Shown here piece by piece: positions 54,456 to 63,832 of a stretch of 64,000 nucleotides of DNA. Position numbers and translations under genes: made by a program. How positions within the stretch are numbered: position 1 is the stretch's first letter; the number at the start of each line of letters is the position of its first letter. The notes under the pieces were generated by a model. That model ran no database searches. It had not been told where the DNA came from and worked only from the letters and a program-made list of their open reading frames with translations. Origin of the DNA: Proteiniborus ethanoligenes (GTDB lineage Bacteria > Bacillota > Clostridia > Tissierellales > Proteiniboraceae). The stretch spans positions 62,001 to 126,000 of the forward strand of contig NZ_FNQE01000001.1 of assembly GCF_900107485.1 (NCBI RefSeq), given 5' to 3'.

Positions 54456-54878
54456 ATGATTAGAATAATGGGCTTAGATGTTGGAGATAAAACCATTGGA
54501 GTAGCAATAAGTGATCCTCTAGGATTTACTGCCCAGGGGGTTACTACAATAAGACGAAAGGGTATTAAGAGTGATTTATCTCAGCTTAGAACAATAATTG
54601 AACAATATGATATAAAAGAGGTAGTGGTGGGGCTTCCCAAGAATATGAACAATACAATAGGACCGCAGGGTGAAAAGGTACTAAATTTTGTTGATAAATT
54701 TAAAAAAGAATTTGATCTAGAAGTAATACTTCAAGATGAAAGACTTACAACAGTATCTGCAGAGAGAATGTTAATAGATGCAGATGTAAGTAGAAAAAAA
54801 AGAAAAGATGTAATAGATAAGGTAGCTGCAACATATATTTTAGGCTCTTATTTAGAAAAAAAGAATAGAGGAGAGTGA
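54456..54878 (+). CDS. ruvX: Putative pre-16S rRNA nuclease / Holliday-junction resolvase-like (YqgF)
   Basis: A 140-residue RNase H-fold protein needed for 16S rRNA 5'-end maturation in E. coli. Conserved parts are IMGLDVGDKTIGVAISDPLG at the N-terminus, VVGLPKNMNNTIGPQGEKV and LQDERLTTVSAERML. The acidic catalytic residues (D7, E in DER, D in the C-terminal RKKRKDVIDKVAA) are in place. The start is set at the ATG after GGAGGAATAT, four codons into the longest frame. Part of the alaS-ireB-ruvX-yrzB order. Confidence 0.95.
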   Translation: MIRIMGLDVGDKTIGVAISDPLGFTAQGVTTIRRKGIKSDLSQLRTIIEQYDIKEVVVGLPKNMNNTIGPQGEKVLNFVDKFKKEFDLEVILQDERLTTVSAERMLIDADVSRKKRKDVIDKVAATYILGSYLEKKNRGE

Positions 54879-54882
54879 CAAA

Positions 54883-55146
54883 ATGTCTAAGGATGATAAT
54901 ATTATTTCATTAATTGATGAAAATGGTAAAGAACAGGATTTTGAATTAATGGCAACATTTGAGGTTGAAGATTTTGAGTATGCAGTATTGTTTCCTTTGT
55001 CAGAAGAAGATGAAGAAGAAGGTGCCTATATACTTAGAATTGAATATGAAGAAGATGGTCAGCTTGTTTTAATTAATATTGAAGATGAAGAAGAATTTGA
55101 GAATGTAGTGGCTGCATATGAAGCAATTGTAGATGAAATATTGTAG
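54883..55146 (+). CDS. DUF1292 protein (UPF0473, YrzB-like)
   Basis: An 87-residue, very acidic protein. Its conserved core reads ISLIDENGKEQDFELMATFE, EYAVLFPLSEEDEEEGAYIL and EDEEEFENVVAAYEAI. Function is unknown; the family almost always lies after ruvX in Firmicutes, as here, 4 bases downstream. It probably ends the operon begun at ireB, before the separately transcribed fur-family gene. Confidence 0.93.
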   Translation: MSKDDNIISLIDENGKEQDFELMATFEVEDFEYAVLFPLSEEDEEEGAYILRIEYEEDGQLVLINIEDEEEFENVVAAYEAIVDEIL

Positions 55147-55267
55147 CAAATATTATTAAATATGAATAGAAAATGTATAGTATAATTTTTAACTATTACA
55201 TATTTGTTGACTTTTTTTTGTTAAAATAATAGACTATACTATAGAAAGCTATAGAGCAGGTGGGGTA

Positions 55268-55702
55268 ATGGATAATTTCTTCGATGATTTAAAGATTAAA
55301 TTAAAAGAAAACGGATATAAGCTTACAACGCAAAGAAGAGTAATTTTAGATGTTATTTTAGAGAATCAAGGTAAACATTTGAGTCCTGAAGAGATTTATG
55401 ATAGTGTAAGAGATAAATATCCGGAAATAGGTCTTGCCACTATTTATAGAACATTGCAGTTATTTGAGCAACTAAATATTATATACAAACTTAATTTTAA
55501 CGATGGGTGCGGTAGATATGAACTAAGTTCAACTTCTAATGATCATAGACATCATCATCTTGTTTGCTTAAATTGCAATAAAGTCATAGAGGTAGAATTG
55601 GACTTGCTTGATAATCTTGAATCTGAAATCGAAAAACAAAAGAATTTTAAAATAATGGATCACAATGTAAAGTTTTTTGGTTATTGTAAAGATTGTAGAT
55701 AG
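55268..55702 (+). CDS. Fur-family transcriptional regulator
   Basis: A 144-residue metal-responsive repressor. The N-terminal winged helix has LTTQRRVILDVILENQGKHLSPEEIYD and GLATIYRTLQLFEQL. A DHRHHHLVCLNCNKVIEV metal-binding segment lies at about 98-115, with the structural zinc CXXC pairs CLNC and CKDC. It could be Fur, PerR or Zur. The absence of clear PerR-specific features and the general Fur/Zur layout leave it open. It lies between the ruvX operon and rnj, with its own terminator. Confidence 0.9.
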   Translation: MDNFFDDLKIKLKENGYKLTTQRRVILDVILENQGKHLSPEEIYDSVRDKYPEIGLATIYRTLQLFEQLNIIYKLNFNDGCGRYELSSTSNDHRHHHLVCLNCNKVIEVELDLLDNLESEIEKQKNFKIMDHNVKFFGYCKDCR

Positions 55703-55703
55703 T

Positions 55704-55731
55704 GAATCCCGCTTAGGGATTTATTTTTTTG
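55704..55731 (+). terminator. Terminator after the fur-family gene
   Basis: AATCCC and GGGATT with a 5-base loop, followed by TATTTTTTT. Confidence 0.85.
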
Positions 55732-55912
55732 TGTTGTATTTATTTATGTAAAAAAAGCTAATATAGGATTTTGTTGTATAGAAATTTTATCTGTTTTTAT
55801 GGATAAAATATAGAGTAGATATAAAACGAATATTTTAAAATGTAAATATATATAAATATGTTTTATGTGCGTGAAATCATTATTTATATAGGAATTTAAG
55901 GAGAGTGTTATA

Positions 55913-57571
55913 GTGAAATCGTCAAAATTAAAAATAATACCATTAGGTGGGCTGTACGAAATAGGAAAAAATATTACAGCTATAGAATACGGAAATGAAA
56001 TCATTGTGATAGACTGTGGTTTGATTTTCCCAGAAGATGAAATGTTAGGGATAGATGTTGTTATTCCAGACATTACTTATTTATTAAAAAACAGAGAAAA
56101 GGTAAAGGGTATTATATTAACTCATGGGCATGAAGATCATATTGGTGCATTACCTTATGTATTGAAAAAAATAAACGTACCTGTGTATGGAACTAGGCTT
56201 ACACTAGGATTAGTTGAAAACAAGTTTAAAGAACATAATATTAATAATGCAAATCTAAATGTAGTTAAACCATCTCAAAGTATTAATCTTGGAGTGTTTA
56301 ATATTGAGTTTATAAGAACTAGTCATAGTATTCCTGACTCAGTAGCTTTAGCCATTCATACACCTGCTGGAACTGTAGTTCATACTGGTGATTTTAAAAT
56401 TGATTATACACCTATTAATGGAGAGGTTATGGACTTTCATAAGCTTGCTGAGCTAGGGCAAAAAGGAGTTCTAGTACTACTTGCTGATAGCACTAATGTT
56501 GAAAGACCAGGATATACAATGTCTGAAAGTACTGTCGGTGATACCTTTAATGACATCTTTTTAACAGCAAAACAAAGAATTATTGTAGCTACTTTTGCTT
56601 CAAACATTCATAGAGTCCAGCAGATAGTTAATTCTGCCATACTTTTTGATAGAAAGGTCGCTGTTTCAGGGAGAAGCATGGTTAATGTAGTTAAGGTTGC
56701 TTCAGAACTAGGATATTTAAATATACCAGAAGGGACATTAATTGATATAAATGATATGCATAAATACCCTGATAATAAAATAGTAGTTATTACTACTGGT
56801 AGCCAAGGTGAACCTATGTCTGCACTAGCAAGAATGGCTTCATCAGATCATAGAAAAATGGAGTTAATACCAGGGGATCTAGTTATTATTTCTGCAACTC
56901 CTATTCCTGGCAATGAAAAAACAGTAGCAAAAGTAATTAATCAATTGTTCAAAAAAGGTGTTGACGTTATATATGAAGCATTAGCCGATGTCCATGTTTC
57001 AGGTCATGCTTGTCAAGAAGAATTAAAACTAATGCATAGCTTAGTTAAACCTAAATATTTCATTCCTGTACATGGCGAATATAGGCATTTAAAACAACAT
57101 GCTAAGTTAGCTAGTGAGCTAGGAATGCCAAAAGAAAATATTTTCATTACAGAAAATGGTTCGATAATTGAATTTACTAAGAATAGTGGAGCTATTGTAG
57201 GTAGTGTCCCTGCAGGAAACATATTAGTTGATGGACTAGGAATTGGAGATGTAGGTAATATAGTGCTTAGAGATAGAAAGCATCTTTCAGAGGACGGATT
57301 AATAGTCATAGTAGTTACAATAAGCAAGCAGGATGGAAGTGTAATATCAGGACCAGATATAGTTTCAAGAGGATTTGTATATGTTAGAGAATCTGAAGAT
57401 TTGATGGAAGAAGCTAGAAAGTTAGTAAGAGAAGTGCTAATGGAATGTGAGAAGAATAAAATAACAGACTGGGCTACATTAAAATCTAGTATAAGAGATG
57501 CATTGAGGAATTTCTTATATGAAAAAATAAAAAGAAATCCAATGATTCTTCCAATTATCATGGAGGTATAA
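55913..57571 (+). CDS. Ribonuclease J
   Basis: A 552-residue metallo-beta-lactamase/beta-CASP nuclease with 5'-3' exonuclease and endonuclease activity in mRNA decay and rRNA maturation. The metal site is LTHGHEDHIGALPYVL at about residues 69-84, followed by HTGDFKIDYTP. The beta-CASP part has FASNIHRVQQIV, TTGSQGEPMSALARMA and VHVSGHACQEEL. The C-terminal RNase J domain shows SRGFVYVRESEDLMEEAR. The start is GTG after AAGGAGAGTGTTATA. It is monocistronic by its terminator at 57573. RNase J1 against J2 type cannot be separated by eye. Confidence 0.95.
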   Translation: MKSSKLKIIPLGGLYEIGKNITAIEYGNEIIVIDCGLIFPEDEMLGIDVVIPDITYLLKNREKVKGIILTHGHEDHIGALPYVLKKINVPVYGTRLTLGLVENKFKEHNINNANLNVVKPSQSINLGVFNIEFIRTSHSIPDSVALAIHTPAGTVVHTGDFKIDYTPINGEVMDFHKLAELGQKGVLVLLADSTNVERPGYTMSESTVGDTFNDIFLTAKQRIIVATFASNIHRVQQIVNSAILFDRKVAVSGRSMVNVVKVASELGYLNIPEGTLIDINDMHKYPDNKIVVITTGSQGEPMSALARMASSDHRKMELIPGDLVIISATPIPGNEKTVAKVINQLFKKGVDVIYEALADVHVSGHACQEELKLMHSLVKPKYFIPVHGEYRHLKQHAKLASELGMPKENIFITENGSIIEFTKNSGAIVGSVPAGNILVDGLGIGDVGNIVLRDRKHLSEDGLIVIVVTISKQDGSVISGPDIVSRGFVYVRESEDLMEEARKLVREVLMECEKNKITDWATLKSSIRDALRNFLYEKIKRNPMILPIIMEV

Positions 57572-57572
57572 T

Positions 57573-57601
57573 AGTCGTAGTGCTTACTACGACTTCTCTT
57601 T
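57573..57601 (+). terminator. Terminator after rnj
   Basis: AGTCGTAGT and ACTACGACT form a perfect 9-bp stem with a 4-base loop and a T/C-rich tail. Confidence 0.8.
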
Positions 57602-57633
57602 GATTAGTTTGTTATGAAATTCAGGAGGGGAAA

Positions 57634-58119
57634 ATGAACACTAAATATTTGTCAAAAGCAGGAATGATAGCGGCATTATATGTTATTCTAGTAGTACTAG
57701 AAATACCATTAGGACAATTAGCATTTGGACCTATTCAAGTGAGGATAGCAGAAGCTTTAGTTCTACTTCCTTTAGTAGAAGCAGCGGCTATACCAGGTGT
57801 TTTTGTTGGGTGCTTAATTGCCAATTTAATACTTACATTTGCATCAGGATTCGGTCTTATTGATATAATAGGGGGAAGCTTAATTACTTTAGTTTCAGCA
57901 TATTTAACTAGTAAAATGCCAAATAAATTTTTAGCTATACTTCCGCCAGTAATTCTTAATGGTCTAATAGTTGCAATATGGGTGTCTTCCTTTTTCCCTG
58001 AACTGAATTATTGGACAGTTGTTGCAGGAATAGGAATAGGAGAATTAATAGCTGTTGGTATATTTGGAAACATAGTGCTTTATGCATATGATAGAATCAA
58101 AAGACATGGCTATAAATAA
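57634..58119 (+). CDS. queT: QueT-family transporter (queuosine precursor S component)
   Basis: A 161-residue membrane protein with about five hydrophobic segments, belonging to the QueT family, the substrate-binding component of an ECF transporter for queuosine precursors such as preQ1. The family signature GPIQVRIAEALVLLPLVEAAAIPGVFVGCLIANL is present at about residues 31-65, together with FGNIVLYAYDRIKR at the end. GGAGGGG precedes the ATG. The general ECF module genes are not in this window. I see no preQ1 riboswitch upstream, where one is often found. Confidence 0.88.
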   Translation: MNTKYLSKAGMIAALYVILVVLEIPLGQLAFGPIQVRIAEALVLLPLVEAAAIPGVFVGCLIANLILTFASGFGLIDIIGGSLITLVSAYLTSKMPNKFLAILPPVILNGLIVAIWVSSFFPELNYWTVVAGIGIGELIAVGIFGNIVLYAYDRIKRHGYK

Positions 58120-58248
58120 CATATTCAATAACGATAGAAGAATTATTGTTTACTCTGGTTTAAAGCTAAAGCAATGTAAATAACCATAATCATATTATGT
58201 AAACATACTAATGTATTTTGCTTAATTGTAGATTTTTGTTTATATTTC

Positions 58249-58278
58249 TTGTATTTAGAACATTAATTATTGTATAAT
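58249..58278 (+). promoter_or_regulatory. Probable promoter of the mltG operon
   Basis: TTGTAT at 58249-58254 and TATAAT at 58273-58278, spaced by 18 bases, upstream of the GGGGGAG ribosome site of mltG. Confidence 0.5.
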
Positions 58279-58309
58279 TTAAGAAACAATTAAGTAAAGG
58301 GGGAGTATT

Positions 58310-59383
58310 ATGACCCAAGCTTTTGAAAAAAACAAGAAAAAAAGAAAAAAGCCAGTTGGACTATATGTATTTATAATATTATTAATGATAATTGCTGGTG
58401 CATCTATAGGCTTTAAAAAATATGTGGACAACCAATTAACACCGATTGCTATAGATAACATTGAAGAAACTCAAATATCAATTCCGAAGGGTACATCTAC
58501 AAGTAATATCGCAAAAATTTTAAAAGATAATAACCTGATTAAAAACGAACTAGTATTTAGGATTTTTGCAAAGTATGAAAAGATGGATGGAAATTTTAAA
58601 GCAGGGAATTATCTGTTAAACAATGGGATGACACCGGAGGAAATAATGAGAAAATTAGTAGCAGGAGGAATAGGAAAGGAATCCGTTACTTTTACTATAC
58701 CAGAGGGGTTTGAATTAGAGCAAATTGCAGAAAGATTAAATGAAATGAAAATAGTCAATAAAGATATTTTTCTTGAGTTAACTTCAAAAGCTTCAAACTT
58801 TGAAGATGAGTTTGAATTTTTGAAGGATGTACCAGAGGGATTGTCTCTTGAAGGGTATTTGTATCCTGATACTTATGAAGTATATACAGACGCAAGTGAA
58901 AAAGATGTTATAAGGAAAATGCTTAGTAGATTTAATAATCTATATTCTGATGAAATTAAAAGCAAGGCTCAGGAATTAAATTTAGATTTAAATCAAGTTG
59001 TTACATTGGCATCTATTATTGAAAGAGAAGGCAAAGCCGATAGTGAAAGAGAAATAATATCAGGCGTTTTTCATAATAGATTAAAATCAGGCATGATGCT
59101 GCAGTCTTGTGCAACAGTACAATATATATTAGGAGAAAGAAAGCCAGTATTAACAAATCAAGACACTTCAATTGATTCTCCGTATAATACCTATATGAAT
59201 TTAGGATTACCTCCAGGACCGATTGCTTCTCCTGGAATAAGGTCTATTGAAGCTGCCGTTAATCCTGCTGAAGTGGAATATAAGTATTTTGTCTTCAACG
59301 AAGATGAAGCTGGTACTCATACCTTTAGCGTAACTTATGAAGAACACTTAAGAGCAATAAATAGGATACGAAAAAGGAACTAG
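58310..59383 (+). CDS. mltG: Endolytic murein transglycosylase MltG (YceG-like)
   Basis: A single-pass membrane protein of 357 residues that cuts nascent glycan strands outside the membrane. A basic cytoplasmic N-terminus is followed by one hydrophobic segment at about 20-38. The YceG domain has LEGYLYPDTYEV, the catalytic glutamate in ASIIEREGKADSERE at about 240, GVFHNRLKSGMMLQSCATVQY and GLPPGPIASPGI. The family often lies next to trmR/udk genes (yrrL-yrrO-udk in Bacillus), as it does here. The operon promoter is predicted just upstream. Confidence 0.95.
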   Translation: MTQAFEKNKKKRKKPVGLYVFIILLMIIAGASIGFKKYVDNQLTPIAIDNIEETQISIPKGTSTSNIAKILKDNNLIKNELVFRIFAKYEKMDGNFKAGNYLLNNGMTPEEIMRKLVAGGIGKESVTFTIPEGFELEQIAERLNEMKIVNKDIFLELTSKASNFEDEFEFLKDVPEGLSLEGYLYPDTYEVYTDASEKDVIRKMLSRFNNLYSDEIKSKAQELNLDLNQVVTLASIIEREGKADSEREIISGVFHNRLKSGMMLQSCATVQYILGERKPVLTNQDTSIDSPYNTYMNLGLPPGPIASPGIRSIEAAVNPAEVEYKYFVFNEDEAGTHTFSVTYEEHLRAINRIRKRN

Positions 59384-59481
59384 ATCAATCCATAAGAGAA
59401 TATATTCATAATGAGGTTATACATGTAAATATGAATAGTATTTTAATTATTATTCTTGGATAGAATACTTTAAAAAGAAGG

Positions 59482-59515
59482 TAATACGTGGAGATTTTAC
59501 CCACGTATTATTTAT
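59482..59515 (+). terminator. Hairpin between mltG and the methyltransferase gene
   Basis: TAATACGTGG and CCACGTATTA with a loop of about 9 bases, then TTTATG. Either a leaky terminator or a processing stem. Confidence 0.55.
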
Positions 59516-59542
59516 GAGTTTTTATAGCAAGGAGAGAGTTCG

Positions 59543-60199
59543 TTGAGCAATATAAATGAAAAAGGTGTAGAAGAATATATAAGAAATATAATTCCATTAA
59601 AAGAAAGTTTTCTAATGGATATAGAAAAGTATGCAGAAAATAATCATGTTCCTATAATTCATCCAGAAGTGGCTCAACTTATAAGAGTTTTGATTAAAAT
59701 CTCTAAGCCAAAAAGGATACTAGAGATAGGAACTGCTATAGGATATTCTGCCTTAGTAATGGCAAATGCTATGGATAAGGATGGGAAGATAATAACCATT
59801 GAAAAAAGAGATGATATGATTCAGATTGCAAAAAAGAACATACATGATAATGGATATTCAAGCATGATAGAGATAATTAAGGGAGAAGCAGAGGAAGTAC
59901 TTCCAAATATTAATGATGAATTTGATTTAATATTCATAGATGCTGCTAAAGGTCATTATATGGAATTTTTTCCACATTGTATAAGAAACTTAGTCAAAGG
60001 TGGAATAATTGTCTCTGATAATGTATTATATAAGGGCATGGTTGCTTGCGATGAGTTTGTTGTAAGGAGAAAGAAAACTATAGTAAAGAGAATGAGAGGA
60101 TATTTAGATTATATTAGTAATCATAAGGATTTAGAAACTAGTGTTATACCTATAGGAGATGGTGTTGCCATAACCTACAAGAAAGGAGGCAAAGAATAA
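59543..60199 (+). CDS. trmR: O-methyltransferase, TrmR (tRNA 5-hydroxyuridine methyltransferase) type
   Basis: A 218-residue SAM-dependent methyltransferase. SAM-binding motif I is ILEIGTAIGYSALVMANAM at about 52-70. DLIFIDAAKGHYMEFF and the metal-region VSDNVLYKGMV follow. In Bacillus the orthologue (YrrM/TrmR) makes 5-methoxyuridine at position 34 of tRNAs from the hydroxyuridine produced by the neighbouring U32 proteins. The start is TTG after AAGGAGAG. The stop overlaps the next start (TAATG), and the next gene is indeed a U32 protein, supporting this role. Confidence 0.9.
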   Translation: MSNINEKGVEEYIRNIIPLKESFLMDIEKYAENNHVPIIHPEVAQLIRVLIKISKPKRILEIGTAIGYSALVMANAMDKDGKIITIEKRDDMIQIAKKNIHDNGYSSMIEIIKGEAEEVLPNINDEFDLIFIDAAKGHYMEFFPHCIRNLVKGGIIVSDNVLYKGMVACDEFVVRRKKTIVKRMRGYLDYISNHKDLETSVIPIGDGVAITYKKGGKE

Positions 60200-61428
60200 T
60201 GAGAAAACTAGAATTATTAGCACCAGCTGGAGACTTGGAAAAGCTGAAAATGGCTATTATTTATGGTGCTGATGCTGTGTACCTTGGTGGAGAAGCCTTT
60301 GGTTTAAGAGCTTCTGCAAAAAACTTTTCGATTGAACAACTTAAGGAAGGACTTGCATTTGCCCATGCAAGAGGTAAAAAAGTATATGTGACCTTAAATA
60401 TAATCCCACATAATGAAGATTTAGAGGGACTACCTGAGTATGTAAAAACATTGGAGGAAATAGGAGTAGATGCAGTTATTATCTCTGATCCTGGAGTAAT
60501 ATCAGTTGTAAAAGAAGTAACCCCCAATATGGAAATACATCTAAGTACTCAAGCCAATACTACTAATTATTTATCTGCAAACTTTTGGCATAAGCAAGGA
60601 GTAAAAAGGATAGTTTTAGCTAGGGAATTATCCATCGATGAGATTAAGGAAATTATAGAAAAATCCTCAGAGGAGTTAGAAATAGAAGCTTTTATACATG
60701 GTGCCATGTGTATCTCTTATTCAGGAAGATGTCTGTTAAGTAATTATATGGCTAATAGAGATGCTAATAGAGGTGAGTGTGCTCAATCCTGTAGATGGAA
60801 ATATCATTTAGTAGAAGAAAAAAGACCAAATGAATACTATCCAATCTATGAAGATGAAAAAGGCACTTACATTTTCAATTCAAAGGACTTATGCATGATA
60901 GAGCATATGCCTGAACTAATAGATGCTGGTGTAAAGAGCTTTAAAATTGAGGGGAGAATGAAAAGCCCATATTATGTTGCAACTATAGTTAGATCCTATA
61001 GAATGGCAATAGATGCATATTTAGCAGATAAAGCAAATTACAGCTATGATGAAAAATGGTTAGAAGAAATAAAAAAGGCTAGTCATAGAGATCATACTAC
61101 AGGATTTTATTTTAGCAAGCCTTCAGGAGATGAGCAGCTTTATACTAGTAGTTCATACATTAGAGATTATGATTTTGTAGGTTTAGTACTAGATTATGAC
61201 AAAGATACTGGAGTAGCAACCGTTGAACAAAGAAACAGAATCTTTGTAGGGGATGAAGTTGAAGTATTTGGCCCTAACAAAGATTATTTTAATCAGATAG
61301 TTGAAAAAATGTGGAACAGTGAAGATAGCGAAATTGATGTTGCTCCCCATGCTCAACAGATTATTAAAATAAAAATGGATAAGCCTGTTGAAGCCTGGGA
61401 TATTATAAGAAAACCTAGAAAGGAATGA
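60199..61428 (+). CDS. Peptidase U32-family tRNA hydroxylation protein (TrhP/YrrO-like)
   Basis: A 409-residue member of the U32 family. It shows [28 protein letters not shown] at the N-terminus and [19 protein letters not shown]. The four-cysteine cluster region [11 protein letters not shown] follows, then [14 protein letters not shown]. In spite of the name, this group is needed for hydroxylation of uridine 34 in tRNA using prephenate, and cysteines probably hold an iron-sulfur cluster. It lies between trmR (stop-start overlap) and udk (ATGA overlap). Bacillus has two such proteins (yrrN, yrrO); only one is present here, as in many clostridia. Confidence 0.92.
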   Translation: MRKLELLAPAGDLEKLKMAIIYGADAVYLGGEAFGLRASAKNFSIEQLKEGLAFAHARGKKVYVTLNIIPHNEDLEGLPEYVKTLEEIGVDAVIISDPGVISVVKEVTPNMEIHLSTQANTTNYLSANFWHKQGVKRIVLARELSIDEIKEIIEKSSEELEIEAFIHGAMCISYSGRCLLSNYMANRDANRGECAQSCRWKYHLVEEKRPNEYYPIYEDEKGTYIFNSKDLCMIEHMPELIDAGVKSFKIEGRMKSPYYVATIVRSYRMAIDAYLADKANYSYDEKWLEEIKKASHRDHTTGFYFSKPSGDEQLYTSSSYIRDYDFVGLVLDYDKDTGVATVEQRNRIFVGDEVEVFGPNKDYFNQIVEKMWNSEDSEIDVAPHAQQIIKIKMDKPVEAWDIIRKPRKE

Positions 61429-62054
61429 TAGCTGTGAACAGACCGATTCTAATTGGAATTACAGGGGGTACTGGTTCGGGGAAAAGCACTGTTGCAATGG
61501 AAATTTTCGGGTCATTACCAGAAAAAAATATTGTCATCATTGAGCAAGATTCGTACTATAAAGACCAAAGCAATTTGTCTTTTGAAGAAAGAGTTAAAAC
61601 CAATTATGATCATCCTTTTGCCTTTGATAATGACCTTCTCATAGAGCATCTGAAAATGTTAATGGATGGAAAACCTATTGATAAACCTATATATAACTTT
61701 GAAGAACATACAAGAAAGAAGGAAGCAGTAAAAGTATATCCTAAAGATATTATAATTTTAGAAGGCATTCTAATTTTAGATGATAAAAGAATTAGAGAGT
61801 TGTTGGATATTAAAATATTTGTTGATACTGACTCAGACGTAAGAATTATAAGAAGAATAACTAGGGATATTAAAGAAAGAGGAAGAACCTTAGATTCGGT
61901 CATAGAACAGTATATGACTACTGTAAGACCAGCTCATATGCAGTTTGTAGAGCCAAGTAAAAGATATGCAGATATTATCATTCCAGAAGGTGGATACAAC
62001 AAGGTAGCTATTGATTTAATGGTTACTAAAGTAAAATCTATTATTTCAAAATAG
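61425..62054 (+). CDS. udk: Uridine kinase
   Basis: Phosphorylates uridine and cytidine to the monophosphates. The 209-residue P-loop kinase has [20 protein letters not shown] at about residues 8-27, [24 protein letters not shown] and [19 protein letters not shown]. The ATG overlaps the stop of the U32 gene (ATGA), implying coupling. A GTG 9 bases later, at ideal distance from AAAGGA, is an equally good start. It is the last gene of the mltG-trmR-U32-udk run. Confidence 0.96.
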   Translation: MIAVNRPILIGITGGTGSGKSTVAMEIFGSLPEKNIVIIEQDSYYKDQSNLSFEERVKTNYDHPFAFDNDLLIEHLKMLMDGKPIDKPIYNFEEHTRKKEAVKVYPKDIIILEGILILDDKRIRELLDIKIFVDTDSDVRIIRRITRDIKERGRTLDSVIEQYMTTVRPAHMQFVEPSKRYADIIIPEGGYNKVAIDLMVTKVKSIISK

Positions 62055-62061
62055 ACATTAT

Positions 62062-62110
62062 ACCTCCATAGCAAGTTGGGAATAATTATTCCATAGACTT
62101 ATATGGAGGT
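62062..62110 (+). promoter_or_regulatory. Hairpin that can bury the ribosome binding site of the PBP gene
   Basis: ACCTCCATA at 62062-62070 is fully complementary to TATGGAGGT at 62102-62110, which contains the GGAGG of the following gene. Inside lies a perfect 14-base palindrome GGAATAATTATTCC. The TTTT after the stem also gives it terminator character. Confidence 0.6.
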
Positions 62111-62116
62111 TTTATT

Positions 62117-63757
62117 ATGGATAAAATGAAAAAAAAGCAAATATATATGAGAACTAAAAAGATTGTCACATTGTTTGTTATTCTATTTTCTTTGCTCATA
62201 TCAAGACTATTTTGGATACAAATAGTAAAGGGGGCTAGCTATAGGAATGTGGCAGATAAGCAGCATGCAAGAGAAATAAGAGTAGCACCAGCAAGAGGTA
62301 ATATTTTTGATAGAAATAATGTTCAACTTACTAACAGCTTAACTCAAAAAACTCTTTTCATATTTAAGGATGTAATTCTAAATGATAGCCAATCATTAGA
62401 GCTTTTAAAGGATAAATTATACCTTTCGGACGAAGAAATAGAGATAATAAGTAGGTCAAATAATAAAATCATAGAGATTCCTTTAAAAGAGCCTATATCT
62501 GATGATGTATATATTAAGGGAGTTATTATTGAAGACAAGATATTAAGATACGATAATAAAAACATACTCTCACATGTAATAGGATATTTAAAAAAAAGTG
62601 AAAATACTGGCGAATATGGTATAGAGAAAGAATATAATGATATTTTAAAAATGAATGAAAAATATGGAATCAAATCCGTTACAGTAGATGGTAAACAGAG
62701 AATAATTCCAGGTTTAAATGACACTCTAGTTATTAGTGAAAAAAAAACTAATACAAATAGTGTAAAATTAACTGTAGACATAAACATGCAAAATATAGTT
62801 GAAAAAGCTATGGATGAAAAAAATGTAAAAGGGGCCATTATAATTGTAGAAGTGGCAACAGGAGATATATTAGCCATAGCAAGTAGGCCTAATATAAATC
62901 AAAATGATGTAGAGACGAACTTTGGAAGTAGTGAGATGGATTTTTACAATAAAGCATTAGAGGTGTCTTATCCTCCAGGTTCAATTTTTAAAACTGTAGT
63001 TCTAATATCAGCTCTGGAAAAGGGTTTAATTGGTTTAGATGATGTTTTTTTTTGTAAGGGGTATGAAGATTTGAGTAATTTTCAGATTAAATGTAATAAT
63101 AGTGATGGTCATGGAGAAATAACTGCATATGATGCCTTTTGTCAATCATGCAACTCTGCTTTTATTCAGATTGGTAAACTAATTGGTTCTAAAGAGATAA
63201 TTCAAACTGCTAAGAGATTAGGATTTGGAAGTAAGGTTCAAAACATATTAATTGAAGCTGAAGGCAACCTTCCTGCCCATAATGAGTTGTTAGGACCTGC
63301 TATAGGAAATATATCAATTGGTCAATCAAGTATAGAAGTCACTCCAATACAGGTTTCTAATATGATGATGATTATTGCTAATGATGGACTTAGAAAGAGT
63401 ATAAGTATAGTAGACAGTATAGTAACTGAGGAAGGAAGATTAGTTAAAAAGGTAAATAGAATAGAGGAAGAACGAGTATTTTCAAAAGCTTTGTGTAAAG
63501 ATATAAAGAAATGTTTAGAAGGAGTTGTAAACAGCGGAACTGCAAAAAATATGAATGTATCAGGCATAGGGGGAGCAGCAGGTAAAACAGGCTCTGCAGA
63601 AAATATAAAAGAGAAAACTCATGCATGGTTTTCAGGATATTTTCCAACAGATAATCCCAAATATGTAATAACGGTGTTTATAGAAGAGGGAGGTTCAGGC
63701 AGCAAAATAGCTGTGCCAATATTTGAAAAAATAGTTAAAAGTATTTCTAATATATAA
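62117..63757 (+). CDS. Class B penicillin-binding protein (transpeptidase)
   Basis: A 546-residue protein with one N-terminal membrane segment at about 15-35. The usual pedestal region follows, with VAPARGNIFDRNNVQLTNS. The transpeptidase domain has active-site serine SIFK in YPPGSIFKTVV at about residue 295, SCN in CQSCNSAF at about 350 and KTG in GKTGSAE at about 495. It cross-links peptidoglycan and is inhibited by beta-lactams. No PASTA domains are present. It is similar in layout to the SpoVD/PBP2 types. Proximity to sigK may hint at a sporulation role, but this is only inference. Its translation may be limited by the upstream hairpin. Confidence 0.93.
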   Translation: MDKMKKKQIYMRTKKIVTLFVILFSLLISRLFWIQIVKGASYRNVADKQHAREIRVAPARGNIFDRNNVQLTNSLTQKTLFIFKDVILNDSQSLELLKDKLYLSDEEIEIISRSNNKIIEIPLKEPISDDVYIKGVIIEDKILRYDNKNILSHVIGYLKKSENTGEYGIEKEYNDILKMNEKYGIKSVTVDGKQRIIPGLNDTLVISEKKTNTNSVKLTVDINMQNIVEKAMDEKNVKGAIIIVEVATGDILAIASRPNINQNDVETNFGSSEMDFYNKALEVSYPPGSIFKTVVLISALEKGLIGLDDVFFCKGYEDLSNFQIKCNNSDGHGEITAYDAFCQSCNSAFIQIGKLIGSKEIIQTAKRLGFGSKVQNILIEAEGNLPAHNELLGPAIGNISIGQSSIEVTPIQVSNMMMIIANDGLRKSISIVDSIVTEEGRLVKKVNRIEEERVFSKALCKDIKKCLEGVVNSGTAKNMNVSGIGGAAGKTGSAENIKEKTHAWFSGYFPTDNPKYVITVFIEEGGSGSKIAVPIFEKIVKSISNI

Positions 63758-63832
63758 GTGTACTTGCACACAAATTAAAACATCTTCATATAATTAAATA
63801 TAATGCACATTATTATGGAGGTGTTTGCTTCA

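Noticed and set aside
57573-57633. preQ1 riboswitch before queT
   Set aside because: The 60-base gap contains only the rnj terminator and a ribosome binding site. No pseudoknot-type aptamer sequence is visible.
63787-63794. Sigma-E or sigma-K promoter in front of sigK
   Set aside because: CATATAAT fits a mother-cell -10 element loosely, but no convincing -35 partner could be chosen in this AT-rich stretch, so it is mentioned only as a possibility.
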